NCBI GenBank assembly: GCA_022702705.1 | Contig: CM040428.1 | Coordinates: forward strand, 96,234,805-96,298,804 | Length of the DNA stretch: 64,000 nucleotides | Reading direction: 5' to 3' | Source of the DNA: Papilionanthe hookeriana x Papilionanthe teres | Taxonomy: Eukaryota > Streptophyta > Magnoliopsida > Asparagales > Orchidaceae | Shown here: positions 33,415-45,303 of the stretch, in pieces | Layout: every line of letters begins with the position of its first letter | How positions within the stretch are numbered: the stretch's first letter is position 1 | Translations under genes and position numbers: made by a program | Notes under the pieces: generated by a model | Database searches by the model: none | The model's input: the letters and a program-made list of their open reading frames with translations, nothing else | Told to the model about the DNA's origin: nothing

Positions 33415-35068
33415 TGTTTTAGATATGAAATTATACTTTAATTATTTATAATATGAGATACTACGCAAGTATACGTATAATTTATCAAGTAATATACGAC
33501 TTTTTGAATAAGTCTTGAGATATCGAACCCACAAGGAAATGTCTAAAATTTTAAAGAAATAATATAAATAATTTTTACTTTTTAAAGTGATTTTATAAAG
33601 TATCATTTAAGTTTTAAAGTTTTTTAAATTTGTATTTGGTATTTTTAAATAAAAAGTAAAGCAACCAAATAAATTTAACATAACTATAAAATAATATGAA
33701 AGTGGAAGAGAATAAAATATCTTTTTCCTCTTTCAATGAATCAGTAATAATTATGGAATTTCGTTGTGGAAGTAATTAAAATATGTTGTGCCGAAGAAAA
33801 GCAATTATATTCCTTACCCTTACTTGGTTCTATAAAGAACTTTGGTTAATTTGATGATTTGACGTCTTGTAGATGGGTTAGGAAGGGAAGATACTGGCTC
33901 TCACTTTAGAGTTCCCTCGATTCCCTCCAATTGGGAGCTAAAATCTCATAAAAAAATTTTTCACATCAAACTAAATTTGGGGGCTTTAGGCTGTCACTCT
34001 AAAGTCCTCTAATTTTACTCCCCGTTATAAGCATATCTTCTAATTTATTTGCACCTAACCATATGGACTTCAATTCTCATCCATACAATTCCATGTGATT
34101 CTTTCCAATTGTAGATTGAGACAATACTGCAATGGATCTTACATAATCTCCTAACAAATTTTATCAACTTAATTGGCCAAGTCAAGAAGTAAATGAAGTG
34201 CAAGGTAGTGAATCATCACAAATTCTTCAAACATTAAAATCCTATACTTCACATAACTTCCTTCCATAATTTAATTACGTCATCATTTAAAAGGAAAAAG
34301 ATAAAGAAGACTACTCAGAATCCATGGAGAAAACACAATCACAACTTGATTTGAAAGTAGAAATCATAGTTAAAACACAACAAGTCTTACTTTAAAACCA
34401 AATGTAAAACAAAGTTAAACATTTATCTAAAAATCCTCTCCACAAGAATCTTGAAGTTTCTTTAAAACTTTGCTCTTCATTTATAAGACACAATAGAGAA
34501 TGGCGCCCAACTTTGTCGACTCCAAATCTCTATTCAACTCTTAATAAAAACTAGATAAAATTGATAATAAAAGTGGCGAAGTGAAAATGTGAGCTCTCGA
34601 TAACTCTCTAACAAAAACTTGACTTTTAACACTAATCACACCCTTCAATAACAACCATTTTTCTGATCTTCAAGTCTTGTTTTTAAAATTTTCCAAATGG
34701 TGCCTTGGTGTCTCTTCAAAATATGTCCAGCTTCAATGTATCCACCAAGAATGCATCCACCAGTTCAAACTTTAAATGAATTTTGGCGCTGATTCTTCAA
34801 AAACCCCATCAAATTTGCGGCAAAAAAAATTATCACTTTAACTATGGCGCCTATGCGCCAACCATCCGGCGCATAGGCTCCATAGGCCAATTTTGCACAC
34901 TTTTCAATTTCTTCTCCAAATTTGATAGTTTATTGCTCCTTTCGTCATAGTCACTCATTTTAATTATACCTTCAAGAAAAACACAAATAGTCCTTCCATT
35001 AAAGTGCAATATCATCAAAAATAGATATAAAAATGTACTTAAAAAAACTATATATTTTAGGTATATCA
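33415..35068 (-). mobile_element. E2 3' LTR
   Basis: On the - strand the LTR starts TGATATACC at 35,068 after a polypurine-like tract and ends near 33,415. It contains GTATATTACTTGATAAATTATACG and CTTGCGTAGTATC near its end, a GC-rich cassette (34,844-34,890) and a TATAAATGA box (about 34,478-34,486). Homologous to the truncated 5' LTR at 46,995-48,335. Confidence 0.8.
34844..34890. repeat. E2 GC-rich hairpin cassette, LTR copy
   Basis: GGCGCCTATGCGCC (stem GGCGC/GCGCC, loop CTAT) followed by CCGGCGCATAGGC. Sequence differs from E1, but the position (U3, upstream of TATA) and hairpin character are the same. Confidence 0.8.
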
Positions 35069-35429
35069 AAATAATCTAAACTTAAAATGTTACTTGGCCT
35101 CAAGTGATACTTAATCACATAGAAAATCTTAACATGCAAATTATGTAAATGAGTTTCTTTAGGAATGTTTCAAATTTTTGTTCTAGAAATTAAATAGTCC
35201 AATTTAGAAAAAAATTTCGTAAATGAGACCAACTTAAAGTTTAGAAGATTCTTAAGAAAAGGATAAAGAAAAATATTTGTTTCTATATAATTCAGAATTA
35301 CTTCTAGATTTTTCAAAATATAGGATTCAAACATTTCATCTTCCTCACTTAAAAATTTTCATTTGAAAATAATTTTACTTACTATATTATAAGCATAAGC
35401 TTTACATTTTCTCAAAATTGTTATTTTAA

Positions 35430-35640
35430 ACTTTAGGTATGGAACTAATTTTTGATTAAGCCCTTAAAACCTCATGCTTCTCCTTCCTTTTTACATACTA
35501 TACTTATCTTTCTTTCTTTTTCTTTTTCTTTTTCTTCTTCTTTTTTTTATAAGATAAGGATTACTGTATCTGGATAGGCCTTTAATGATTTTGAATTTGA
35601 TCCTTTCATTTACAACAAAGGTCTGATATATATCCTTGAC
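35430..35640 (-). other. Conserved 3' block with basic short frame (E2)
   Basis: Counterpart of 9,857-10,075 in E1: CTATCCAGATACA, then an A/G-rich run (C/T-rich on + at 35,508-35,549), then GGAGAAGCATGAGG. The short frame reads LSRYSNPYL plus Lys/Arg and stops after about 40 codons. Confidence 0.5.
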
Positions 35641-35974
35641 TTAAAAATCATAATAATAATGTTGAAAATTATTTCTCAATAAAAGAAATTTAAGCTTTAA
35701 AAAATAAAAAGTAAAATCTTCAATTTATCCAAAAATACAACACTTCTTACTAAAGATAGTTTAACTATATTTAATATTTCTTTACTAAGAAAATCTTAAC
35801 TTTAAAATTTTCATCATTACTATAAATTTTCACTAAATTATCTTACTCATTTCTATATTCAAAATTTTGCTTCCTTAATATAACTTCATATACATAATTA
35901 TTTTCAATCAAAAATCAATTTTTATTTAAGTATTCTTGAGAACAAATAAAGTTTTAGTTTTTAAATTTTTTTTT

Positions 35975-35993
35975 TAAATTCCCCCCAAACTTT
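35975..35993 (-). other. Internal second polypurine tract (E2)
   Basis: AAAGTTTGGGGGGAATTT on the - strand, 907 bp from the 3' LTR, at the same relative place as 9,529-9,544 in E1. Confidence 0.6.
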
Positions 35994-36581
35994 AATTTTT
36001 AATTAGAAAAAAATATTTAAGCATCAAAATGATACATGGGTAAGAATAAAAAAAACTAGAATAACATGCTTGAAGGAATCTTAATATTCTAAATATGCAA
36101 GTATAACCGTTTAAAAATAAGGAGTAAAAAGAAATCAAACTCAGTTTTTCAGTTTTTCATAAAATAGAAATTTCAAAATTTCAAATTCAACAATAGTAGA
36201 GGTTTTCAAAGCAAATGCACACCAACATAAATTACAACATACTAGAAATGAAGTGGTAGCAAATTCTGAGAAGTTTAAACATGCTATATAAATAGTGGTT
36301 TCTAATAGTGTACTAAATTTTTCTAATATTTATAGGAATTAAATTAGACATTACTAAAAACTCAAACACTAGAAACACATAAAAACATTTACTACAACAA
36401 ATACATCACATATTATAACATAAAACATCTGAATGTGCATAAAAGAAATAGTTCAACTATAATCTACACATAATCAGAGTCCATAGCAAAATACATCACA
36501 TAAAATATGAGACCATCAAATAAAAGCATCACAACACATAAGAAAATCACATAACACCATCACAAACTCAACACAGCAATC

Positions 36582-37714
36582 CTAATCATCATCCTCACCA
36601 GCATCATCTTCATTCCAGTCTTTATATGGGACAGAAGGTATATAAAAAGGATGAGGGGGCATCTCAACACTGTGATCTCCTCTAATCACTCTGTCCATGT
36701 ACTACTGATAATTCTCCTCTTATTCATCATGTTTTACAATATACCTATCAATATTTTCAATCTTACCAACCATATCTCTAACATGCTCTCTGGTAAGACT
36801 CACCTTCTTTAAAATCTTCTATAATAATCCAGTTTGTTAATCTTTGGAGGATGATGCATGTGCAGTAGAACTACAAGAAGCAGAAGCAGAAGCACTGCAA
36901 GCTCTAACAGATCCTCCTTTCCAGCTAAATACTGAATGTACATTGTAAGTGTTCAAATTAACACTGGTAATAGGCCTAAGTAACTGAAAAATCTCTTCCT
37001 ATGTTTCAGACTTCACACCAAACTGCTAATAAAGTGAATAAATCAGAGATGGAAATTCCATACCTACAGTAGTAGCAGCTCTTACACAGTTCAAAATATA
37101 ATAAAAAATAATAGCCTTAATATCTAAAGGCTTTACTTACTGAATACAATGGTTCAGAATAGCTCTCTCCCTTGTAACTTCACTGACATGACTTGAAGAT
37201 AGAAGCTTAGATGAGATGAAGTAATGTCATGCCTTTGAAGTGACATTTAATTTAGAGGCTTGAAAATTCACTCTTCTTTCATTTGTTATCTTCCAAAAAT
37301 CTATTCCATCAGTTAGAAAGGCCCTAATCTCATCTAACTCTCCCTCAGAAAGATGATAATTGACATAAAAACAAAACATAACTGGAGGTAATTGGTAAAA
37401 AGTATTAATCACCGCAGATGAAAAATCCACTTGTTGCCCCCTAACCATCACCAAATTATCTTCTGCTACTGGTAAGTTAGCATAGAACTCTCTCACCATA
37501 GAAGGAACTGTAATAGCGGAGAAGCAACATTATCTTTCTGAATTCTCTCTAGCAATCATCTCCTCAATCTCTCCTCCTGGGTTACTAAAAACTCGTTGTA
37601 GAATCAATTTCCATGATGCGAGTGCATCGACGTAACGATTCTCTGCTTTAGAACTGAAAATTTGTTGGAATCAAATTTTACTTTTTCTTTCGAACGTTTT
37701 GACTTTGGAGCCAT
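36582..37714 (-). pseudogene. E2 accessory ORF B, decayed
   Basis: Starts MAPKSKRSKEKVKF (ATG at 37,714), basic like E1 ORF B, and ends in an acidic GEDDD before TAG at 36,582. The middle (37,227-37,499) is open: V-R-E-F-Y-A-N-L, V-D-F-S-S-A-V-I-N-T-F-Y, F-L-T-D-G-I-D-F-W-K, N-V-T-S-K-A, followed after a stop by H-Y-F-I-S-S-K-L-L and L-N-H-C-I-Q. A Ser/Ala repeat lies near 36,850-36,900. At least five stops or shifts are present. Homologous to 7,854-8,876. Confidence 0.75.
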
Positions 37715-38080
37715 CTCTAAAAATTCACAAAAAATTCACCATAAATTCCAAATTTAAACTAAACTTGTTAACTCAACTTCCAAAGCAAACTCCACTAAAT
37801 CCAAGCAATTTCTCATGTTTTTCTCAAATTTTCACCATGAATAGTGATTTTCGATTTTTTTAATAATGTAGTCAAAATACCTAGTGAAAATAAAAAAAAT
37901 TACTTAAGAGTAGTGATCATACCTTAAGGAATTCAAATCCAACAAATTTCGATGAAAACGGCTCTAAAATGATCCAAATAGTGATGCCCTAGCCTCCTAT
38001 TTCGCGAAATCGAGAGGTTAAAGGTGATGGGGATGTTAAAAATGGCAAATTTTGAGTTTTTAACTATAGAAAATCAATTT

Positions 38081-38173
38081 TTGCGAATCGATGCCTATGC
38101 ATGAGTCATACGACGCTTAGCTACAAAATGTGGTGCTTATGCGCCGTCGGTTTGGCGCTTTGGTGCCAGTGCC
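38081..38173. repeat. E2 GC-rich cassette between ORF A remnant and ORF B
   Basis: Words GATGCCTATGCATGAGTC, TGGTGCTTATGCGCC and TTGGCGCTTTGGTGCC, decayed versions of the E2 GGCGCATAGGCGCC theme. The same place is occupied by the second cassette in E1. Confidence 0.7.
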
Positions 38174-38552
38174 TAAATTTAAAAAACAAGTTAATTCCAT
38201 CAAAAATCCAAGTTAATCACCTTTAATCCCTTCAAATAATTATTTATCCCCATAAACTCTTCTAATACTCCAAAACTACAAATTAATTTCCAATGATTCC
38301 AAACAAATTTCAGATAAATACAAACTTATATTACTTAAATATCAAAACACACTTAATACAAACTACAAATTTCTATCCAAACACTTTAGATGAAATTCCC
38401 TAAATACATAAGTTCAAACACATGTAAATAAACACAAATTTACATTGTTGAGATGTAACAAAAATATGTAAAGTGCAACAAACACAAACATTAACAAAAA
38501 ACACACTTAAAACACTAAACACACATAATCAGACAACAAGAACACACAAAAT

Positions 38553-38970
38553 TTAATTCCAATCTCCACTAGGTGGATTATATTCAGAACCACCTTTAGT
38601 TCCACTAGAACCATCTGGAATGTAAATCTGATAAAATGGGCGATGATTAAAAGCTCTTACATCTTCTTCTTCTATCCATTTGTTCTTCAGATACATCGCT
38701 CTATTCGCTTCTTCCACATGACTTGTATAACTGAATTGCATTTTGAGTTGCAATCCAATGTGCAGTAAAGGAGCATTAATTTCATTTACCTTTGCATCAA
38801 TAGACTCCACATTGGCCTTGATCTCTGTAATCCGTTCTGTTATTCCTTGGATACTCACAGCCATAAATCCATTATATATCTCTTGCGCACTATCACAAAT
38901 AAACTTCTTCTTGTTGGCTTCATTTTACTTCTTAACTTCGATCTCCCAAGAAGACAGTTTTGCACTCAAA
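38553..38970 (-). pseudogene. E2 accessory ORF A, C-terminal remnant
   Basis: Open from 38,864 to 38,553 with a coiled-coil-like I-T-E-R-I-T-E-I-K-A-N-V-E-S-I-D segment, then E-A-N-R-A-M-Y-L-K-N-K-W-I and F-N-H-R-P-F-Y. This corresponds to the C-terminus of E1 ORF A (H-L-E-A-S-F...K-G-W-I-N...F-P-F-K-P-F-Y). The N-terminal two thirds are missing or unreadable. Confidence 0.6.
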
Positions 38971-39159
38971 ATACTCTTTTTAAGACTCTGAAATGAAAAT
39001 AAGAATTGGGGCAAGTATCCCATAAATTCAGGGCCTCTTTATAGACTTAGGAAGGCACAAAACTGACCCTAAATATGTTAAAACTCCTTAATAACTCCGA
39101 AAGCTACTCACTCACTATTTTAGCTTCTAGAACCTCATTTTTCACATTTTTTTATAACT

Positions 39160-39203
39160 GTGGCACCTATGCGCCAACCAGCGGCGCATAGCTGCCAGTG
39201 CAC
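39160..39203. repeat. E2 GC-rich hairpin cassette, post-integrase copy
   Basis: GGCACCTATGCGCCAACC then GCGGCGCATAGCTGCC, nearly the same phrase as the LTR copy at 34,844-34,890. Confidence 0.8.
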
Positions 39204-39377
39204 ATTTTTGCACAGTTCTGCCAAACATCAAAATCTTCATTCTGACTCCTCTAAGTCATTAAACAAGGTCAAATAAAAACCACTATAACATAAAAAACTC
39301 CCAAATGCTATCACATTTCTCAAATCAATTCAAATAAAATTAAACAAAAAAACATAAAGCAAAGAGCCCGATAAATA

Positions 39378-39420
39378 TGGGTTGCCTCCCACAAAGATCT
39401 TGGTTTAACGTCATCAGCCT
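39378..39420 (-). other. Conserved post-pol block (E2)
   Basis: On the - strand: GATGACGTTAAACCAAG, then TGGGAGGCAACCCA. Same order as E1 5,344-5,384, right after the pol end. Confidence 0.75.
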
Positions 39421-39469
39421 GACATACCCAGAGCTTATTCTGAGTGACCCAACATCAGATTCTCATCAG

Positions 39470-40640
39470 GTTTAGATTAATCACCGTTCATTTTAAATAT
39501 TTTTCCAGTCTTAGGATCTTGAATATCCACAGCTCCATATGAATAAACTTTCATCACAATAAATGGGTCTGTCCACCTGAACTTATGTTTTCCAGCAAAA
39601 ATTCTCAATCTAGCACCATACAACAAAACTTTTTACCCTGGCTCAAGATTTTTTGTAAGAATCTTCCGATCATGCCATAACTCATCTTTTCTTTATAAAT
39701 ATTAGTATTTTCATAAGATTCATTCCTTATCTATTCAAGATCATTTAATTGCAACAATCTCTTTTCTCCAGTATATTTCATATTATAATTGAACTGTTTA
39801 ATAGCCCAATAAGCTTTATGCTCAAGTTCAATTGATAAATGACATGCTTTTCCAAAAATTAGCCTATATGGGTACATTCCTATAAAAGTTTTGTAGGCAG
39901 TTCTATAGGCCCACAAAGCATAATCCAAGTTGATTGACCAATCCTTTCTATTTGTACTAACAATATTTTACAATATTCTTTTAATTTCACAATTGGATAA
40001 TTCAACCAATCCACTTATCTGCGGATGATAAGCAGTAGCAATGCAATGGTTAATATGATATTTCTTTACTAACTATTCCATAATTATATTTCTAAAATGA
40101 CTTCCCCTATCAGTTATGATTACTCTTGGTATTCTAAATCTGCAAAATATGTTCTTATTTAAAAACTTTGCAACACTTTGAGCATCACATCGAGGTAAAG
40201 CAACAGCTTCTATTTATTTAGATACATAGTCTACTGCAATCAAAATGTATGTATTTCTGAAATATGGTATAAATGGCCCCGTGAAATCTAATCCACAAAC
40301 GTCAAATTCTTTAACTTCCAACATATAATTGAGGGGCATCTCATTGCTTCTAGAAATATTGCCAACACGTTGACATTGATCACAATTTTTAATATAAACA
40401 TTAACATCCTTAAAAATTGTAGGCCAATAAAATCCATATTGTAAATGTTTATATGTAGTTTGATTAACTCCAAAATGTCTCCCACAATCAAAATTATGAC
40501 ACTTTTAATAATTTCATAAGCTTCTTCTAAAGGCACATATCTTCGAATAATCATATCCTTTCTTTATTTATATAAAAATGCGTCATCCCAAAAATAAGTT
40601 TTAGCTTCAGATAGAAATTTCTTCCTCTCCTAGTATGTCA
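39470..40640 (-). pseudogene. E2 Athila integrase, decayed
   Basis: Same lineage as E1. On the - strand the triad is legible: G-L-D-F-T-G-P-F (near 40,290), I-T-D-R-G-S-H (near 40,110) and S-G-L-V-E-L-S-N (near 40,010). A-L-W-A-Y-R-T-A-Y and H-L-S-I-E-L-E-H-K-A-Y-W-A are open at 39,731-39,928. Frameshifts near 39,930 and 40,480 and stops break it. Confidence 0.85.
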
Positions 40641-42063
40641 AACCATAGGGTATAATATCACTGACAATAAAGTTTACAACGTTAGCACACCACGTAATAC
40701 ACCACGAAACACACCACTCATTAACAACAAACAATTTTTCATCAGGAAAATTTTCATTAATTTTTTCAGCATCACGGAGAGAGTTTTTAGTTTCAAACCT
40801 GGATAGATGATAAACAATTTGATTATCAGCACCCCTCCTATCTACTATCTCAAAATCAAATTCTTGCAAAAGAAGAATCCATCTAATTAGTCTTGATTTT
40901 ATATATTTCTTCTTCATTTAATACTTAATATCTGAATAAACAGTATGCACCACACATTTAGTTCCAGTTAAATATGATCTGAATTTATCAAAGGCAAATA
41001 CTATAGCTAATAACTCTTTCTCAGTAGTGATATAATTAACTTAACCTTCATTAAGAGTTTTACTAGCATGGTAAATCACTTTGAAAATCTTATCATATTT
41101 CTGACCTAAAACAGCTCTAACAGCATAATCACTAGCATCACACATTAATTCAAAAGATTTTTCCTAGATAGGTGAAACTATGACAGGTGCAGTGATTAAT
41201 TTTTTATTTAAAGTTTCAAAAGCTTTTAAGAAATCTTCATTATAATTAAAAATTACAACTTCTTTTATTAAATGGCAAAAAGGCTTTCAAATTTTTTAGA
41301 AGTCTTTAATATAACGCCTATAAAATCCAGCATGTCCCAATAAACTTCTAGATCCCCTTACATTAGTTGGGCAAGGTAAATTAGAGGTCACTTAAATTTT
41401 TGCAGGATCTACTTCCATACCATTTTCTGATATACGATGTCCCAAAAAAATTCCTTCTGCTGCCATAAATTGGCATTTCTCCCAGTTAAGGAAATAATTA
41501 GTTTCTTCACAGTGTTTCAGAACTTTAAATAGTTGTTCTATCATGATTCAAATGAAATTACAAACACTGAAAAGTCATCCATAAAAACATCAATTTCTTT
41601 TTCTATTAAATAACGAAAATTTTCCATCATACATCTTTGAATGTAGCAGGGACATTACATAAAATAAAGGACATTCTTCTATAATTAAATGTACCATAAG
41701 GACCGGTAAACTTTGTTTTCTATTGATCCTCAGGAGCAATTTGAATTCGGTGGTAAACAGTATATCCATCAAAAAAAAAATTTATGCCCAGCCAGTCTAT
41801 CTAACATCTAATCTAGAAAGGGAAGTGGGAAATGATCTTTCTTAGTAGCAAGGTTGAATTTTCTATAATCAATTCATATTCGCCATCCTGTAACTTTTCT
41901 TACTTGTATTATTTCATTCTTTTCATTCACAATCACAGTAACTCCTCCTTTCTTAGGTACATAGTGAATATGACTATCCCATGCACTATCTAAAATAGGG
42001 TAGATAATTCCAGCATCCAACCACTTTAAGATTTTTTCATAACAACTTCTTTCAAGATAGGAT
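40641..42063 (-). pseudogene. E2 RNase H and RT C-terminal part, decayed
   Basis: RNase H: R-L-I-R-W-I-L-L-L-Q-E-F-D-F-E-I at 40,830-40,900 and C-D-A-S-D-Y-A-V near 41,130. RT: F-M-D-D-F-S-V-F near 41,570. The N-terminal RT part lies at 44,280-44,440, separated by the insertion at 42,067-44,276. Confidence 0.85.
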
Positions 42064-42181
42064 TTACTGCCCGTTTGAGGCAGCTTATTGAGGTGCAGTG
42101 GCAGTATAAAAAAGTTGCTATACTGTTTAAAAAAAACATTCGCGCAAACTTATTACTGCCGCATTAACGCTCTTGTGAGTT

Positions 42182-42532
42182 TTGTTGAACGACAGAGAAG
42201 CAGTAAAGGAGCCGCGTTCTAGCGTTCGGCGGAAGAAATTCCTTCATGCCCATGATAGCCCTCACCCTCTCCCTCGCCCTCGCCCTCGCCCTCGCCAGCC
42301 ATCATCTTCGAGCGGAGAGGAAAGGGGATCGAAGCTCCCGATTTCTTATTCAGACGCAATCGAAGCTCTCGTCCACTCCTCCAGCCCTCTACTTTTGAAT
42401 TATCGAGCTCGTAGGGGCATCACCTCATCCAACTACCTCCTCTTGATCTCCCTTAACGCTGAAGTTCTTGCTTGTTGCTTGGTTCCTCTTCTTCACATTC
42501 TTCAATTAAATGAGAGGGGAAGTTCCAGGTGA
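42182..42532 (+). other. Exon-like frame in Harbinger-like element (possible captured gene piece)
   Basis: 116 codons open, with an R-P repeat encoded by a CCCTCG-type microsatellite (42,260-42,297) and Ser-rich segments. It ends at CCAG|GTGAC, a possible splice donor. Family not recognised. Composition is unlike both the surrounding Athila and the rest of the element. Confidence 0.35.
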
Positions 42533-42647
42533 CTTGTTCGGGGTTAGTTTGGCTCACTCGATTCCCTTAACGCTGAAGTTCTTGCTAGTTGCTTGGTTCC
42601 TCTTCTTCACATTCTTCAATAAAACGAGAGGGGAAGTTCCAGGTGAC
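42450..42647. repeat. 84-bp direct duplication, 114-bp period
   Basis: Two copies (42,450-42,533 and 42,564-42,647) of a segment starting CCTTAACGCTGAAGTTCTTG and ending TTCCAGGTGAC, with few differences. Both retain the donor-like end. Confidence 0.85.
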
Positions 42648-44279
42648 GATTTCTTAAGAACTTATTCTTTGTTTTGCTCTAATACTTATGATTTCTATAA
42701 GTTATTTTCTCATCTTCTTCTTTCTTAATGGTTAGTATGAATATCTGTTTATTAATTACAAATGAGGAGATTTCTTCTATCTCCTTTACTGATTTGTGTG
42801 CAATGTCTTATTTGAGAAAGATTTTTAAGGGTTATGAAAACTGTCTGGAACATTGAACATGACTTCTTTAAGAGAAGGAGAGATTGACCCTCATATGATG
42901 GTTTCTTGTTGAGTCTTCTTTAATTATTTTGTTTCTGACATATGAGATGGTTAGGCTAAAGATTTATATTCATATAATTTGGCCTGAATATTATGAGATT
43001 ACTTTGAGATTCTTTCACTAAAAAATATATATATATTTATATAAATTATTATAAGGGGATTATTTATTAATCTTCATTAGGTTTTTTTTTTATCTTGATG
43101 GTGAGTGTAAGAGGTTGTTTCAGTTGATCCCATCTTCTGGGCTAACATCCTCTTGAACTATTCCTCCACTTCTAAGAATTCATATGTCTCTTCTCTCTTA
43201 TCCAATGTTTTATAAAAGTTTCATTGGTAGACATATGTGAAAGGATATATTACTTCTACAACTACAAGTTGTAAGTCTTTCATTTACTTATAAGATGTAA
43301 GAAATATTGATTAATCTATTGCAATTTCACTAGCAAGAAACATCAGAATATGGATTCATAATAAACATTGGATAGAAACATACATCTTGATCTGCTTATG
43401 TTTCGGTTTACTTGGATAGTTTATCTTTGTCTCAATTTCTTTATTGTTGTACATATATATGATTTTTTTTATTTTAAATATTTCACAAATTTCTGCTATC
43501 AAGACTTTTACTAATTCATCCATATGTACTCTTTGATTGAGTGTGATTTGAACTTCGGATTTTATCCTTTTAATTATCCTTTACCATGTAATTTTAGTTG
43601 CCTTAATGTGGAATTCTTGGAGAATTTGTTCAGTTTGAGGCAATTCAAATTTTTTCATTGCGGGAATAGAAAATTTTCATCATCTACTAGATAAAACTAT
43701 TAAAAATTCATTGGAAATTATAGTTCTGGTTTTGAAAGGACCTATTTCTTGCCTAGTGTTGGCTGCTCCATTACATAATTGACTCTCAAGTTTGATAAAA
43801 AGAGATCCTGTAGCTTGAAATCAAGTTAATAATCCATCCAATTATTCATTCGTTGTTAATTTCTAATGTTCCATAATCCAAGGTTTCATCCAAAGATCTA
43901 CTTCTTTTTTCAAATATGAGGTTATTCGATCAATACATCAAGGCTTTTGCAATAGTATGCACTATACTAGAAAGTGAATTCTCTTAGATCTCTAAAGAAT
44001 AAATTTTATTAATAAAGAGGAGCATAAATTGTTATTTTTCTACAAATAACTGCATATAAGCTATTTTCAACCCGCAGAAACCAAACAGCTCAACAGCTTA
44101 TTCATTCAGGGACATAAGAGTCATTTATACATAAACAACTGCTAATCAGCTATTTTCCAATTGCTCAAACCAAACAGACAGGCAACTTATTCAAATCAGC
44201 TGCTTATCAGCAGATTATCAGAATAAGCAGCTTATCTGAATAAGCTGAATAAGCTGCAGCTGCCCCAAACAGACCCTTA

Positions 44280-44781
44280 ATCTCCTTTGAGGATCAGCCC
44301 GAGGTTTGCAGTTATCCTCCATAAGGATTCTATGCATAAAAATTGAAAGACTGATTCCTTTAAAATCAGCTATTGTCCATCCATAGTCTTTCTTATATTT
44401 CTTTAAAATTTTAAGCAAAATCTCTTCTTCTCTTTCAGTTAATTGAGAGGAAATTATAACTGGAAAAGTTGAGGAATCACCTAAAAAGGCATACTATAAA
44501 AGACTCGTAAGCGTCTTTAAATAAAGTTCAAGAGGTTTTTTAATCCATGGACCAAAAGATTCATCTTTTACAGTCATGTCCAAAATTTTAAAAATTCCAT
44601 GAACATAATTTAAATCTTCCTCATGAAAGTCTTCAGAATCTTGTAATTCCTCTTCTTGCTTGTGATCCAATTCCTTACTTTTAGATTTTCCCTCATAAGT
44701 TGACTTGGAAATGGCATTCACTCAAGTACTTGATAACACCCATCCTATAACATTCATCATCTTTACCTCTTGCAGGATATT
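44280..44781 (-). pseudogene. E2 RT N-terminus and linker
   Basis: D-F-K-G-I-S-L-S-I-F-M-H-R-I and A-D-P-Q-R-R-L-R (44,285-44,400), equivalent to the E1 region at 2,580-2,670. The upstream linker 44,494-44,721 is acidic. The RT frame ends at the Harbinger-like insertion. Confidence 0.85.
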
Positions 44782-45303
44782 TCATTGATTTGAAATATTG
44801 AATGTAACTGTTTGATCATTAACTCGTATCGTTAATTCCCCTTTTTGCACATCTATCATTGCTCTGCCTGTTGCTAGGAAAGGTCTCCCTAAAATTATGG
44901 GTTTCTCTTTATCTTCCTCCATATCCAACACAATAAAATCAACAGGAAAAATAAATTGATCCACTTTCACCAAAACATACTCTATAACTCCTTTAGGATA
45001 TGTGATCGAGCAACCAACTAATTGCAAAGTTACAGTGGTAAGGGTTATTTCTCCTAATCTCAGTCTTTTGAATATTGATAATGGCATAAGGTTAATGCTG
45101 GCACCAAAATCACATAACGCTTTTCCAAAAAATCTATCTCTGATTGCACATGGAATTGTGAAACTTCCAGGATCTTTAAGGTTTTCAGGAAGTTTTTTTT
45201 GAATTATTGCACTGCACTCTTCACTAAGGGCAATAGTCTCATTATCTTCGAACTTCCTCTTTTTGTTAAGAATATCTTTCATAAATTTCACATAGCTTGG
45301 CAT
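44782..45303 (-). pseudogene. E2 aspartic protease, open 173 codons
   Basis: Open without a stop: S-Y-V-K-F-M-K-D-I-L, L-S-E-E-C-S-A-I-I-Q-K-K-L-P, catalytic C-D-F-G-A-S-I-N-L-M-P (Asp kept), I-I-L-G-R-P-F-L-A-T-G-R. Best-preserved protease in the window, but the flanking gag and RT are broken. Confidence 0.85.

Larger units (their letters stand above)
42067..44276. mobile_element. PIF/Harbinger-like insertion (2,210 bp) in E2 RT
   Basis: Interrupts an otherwise continuous RT. It is flanked by TTA at 42,064-42,066 and 44,277-44,279 (3-bp target duplication). Right end inverted reads GGGTCTGTTTGGGGCAGC; left end reads CTGCCCGTTTGAGGCAGC (12 of 18 matches), fitting PIF/Harbinger termini. The right ~250 bp has repeated AGCTTATTCAG/CAGCTGCTTATCAG words. 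No transposase is visible, so it looks non-autonomous. It carries a GC-richer, coding-like left part (42,180-42,650), probably captured host sequence, and AT-rich remainder without genes. Confidence 0.75.
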
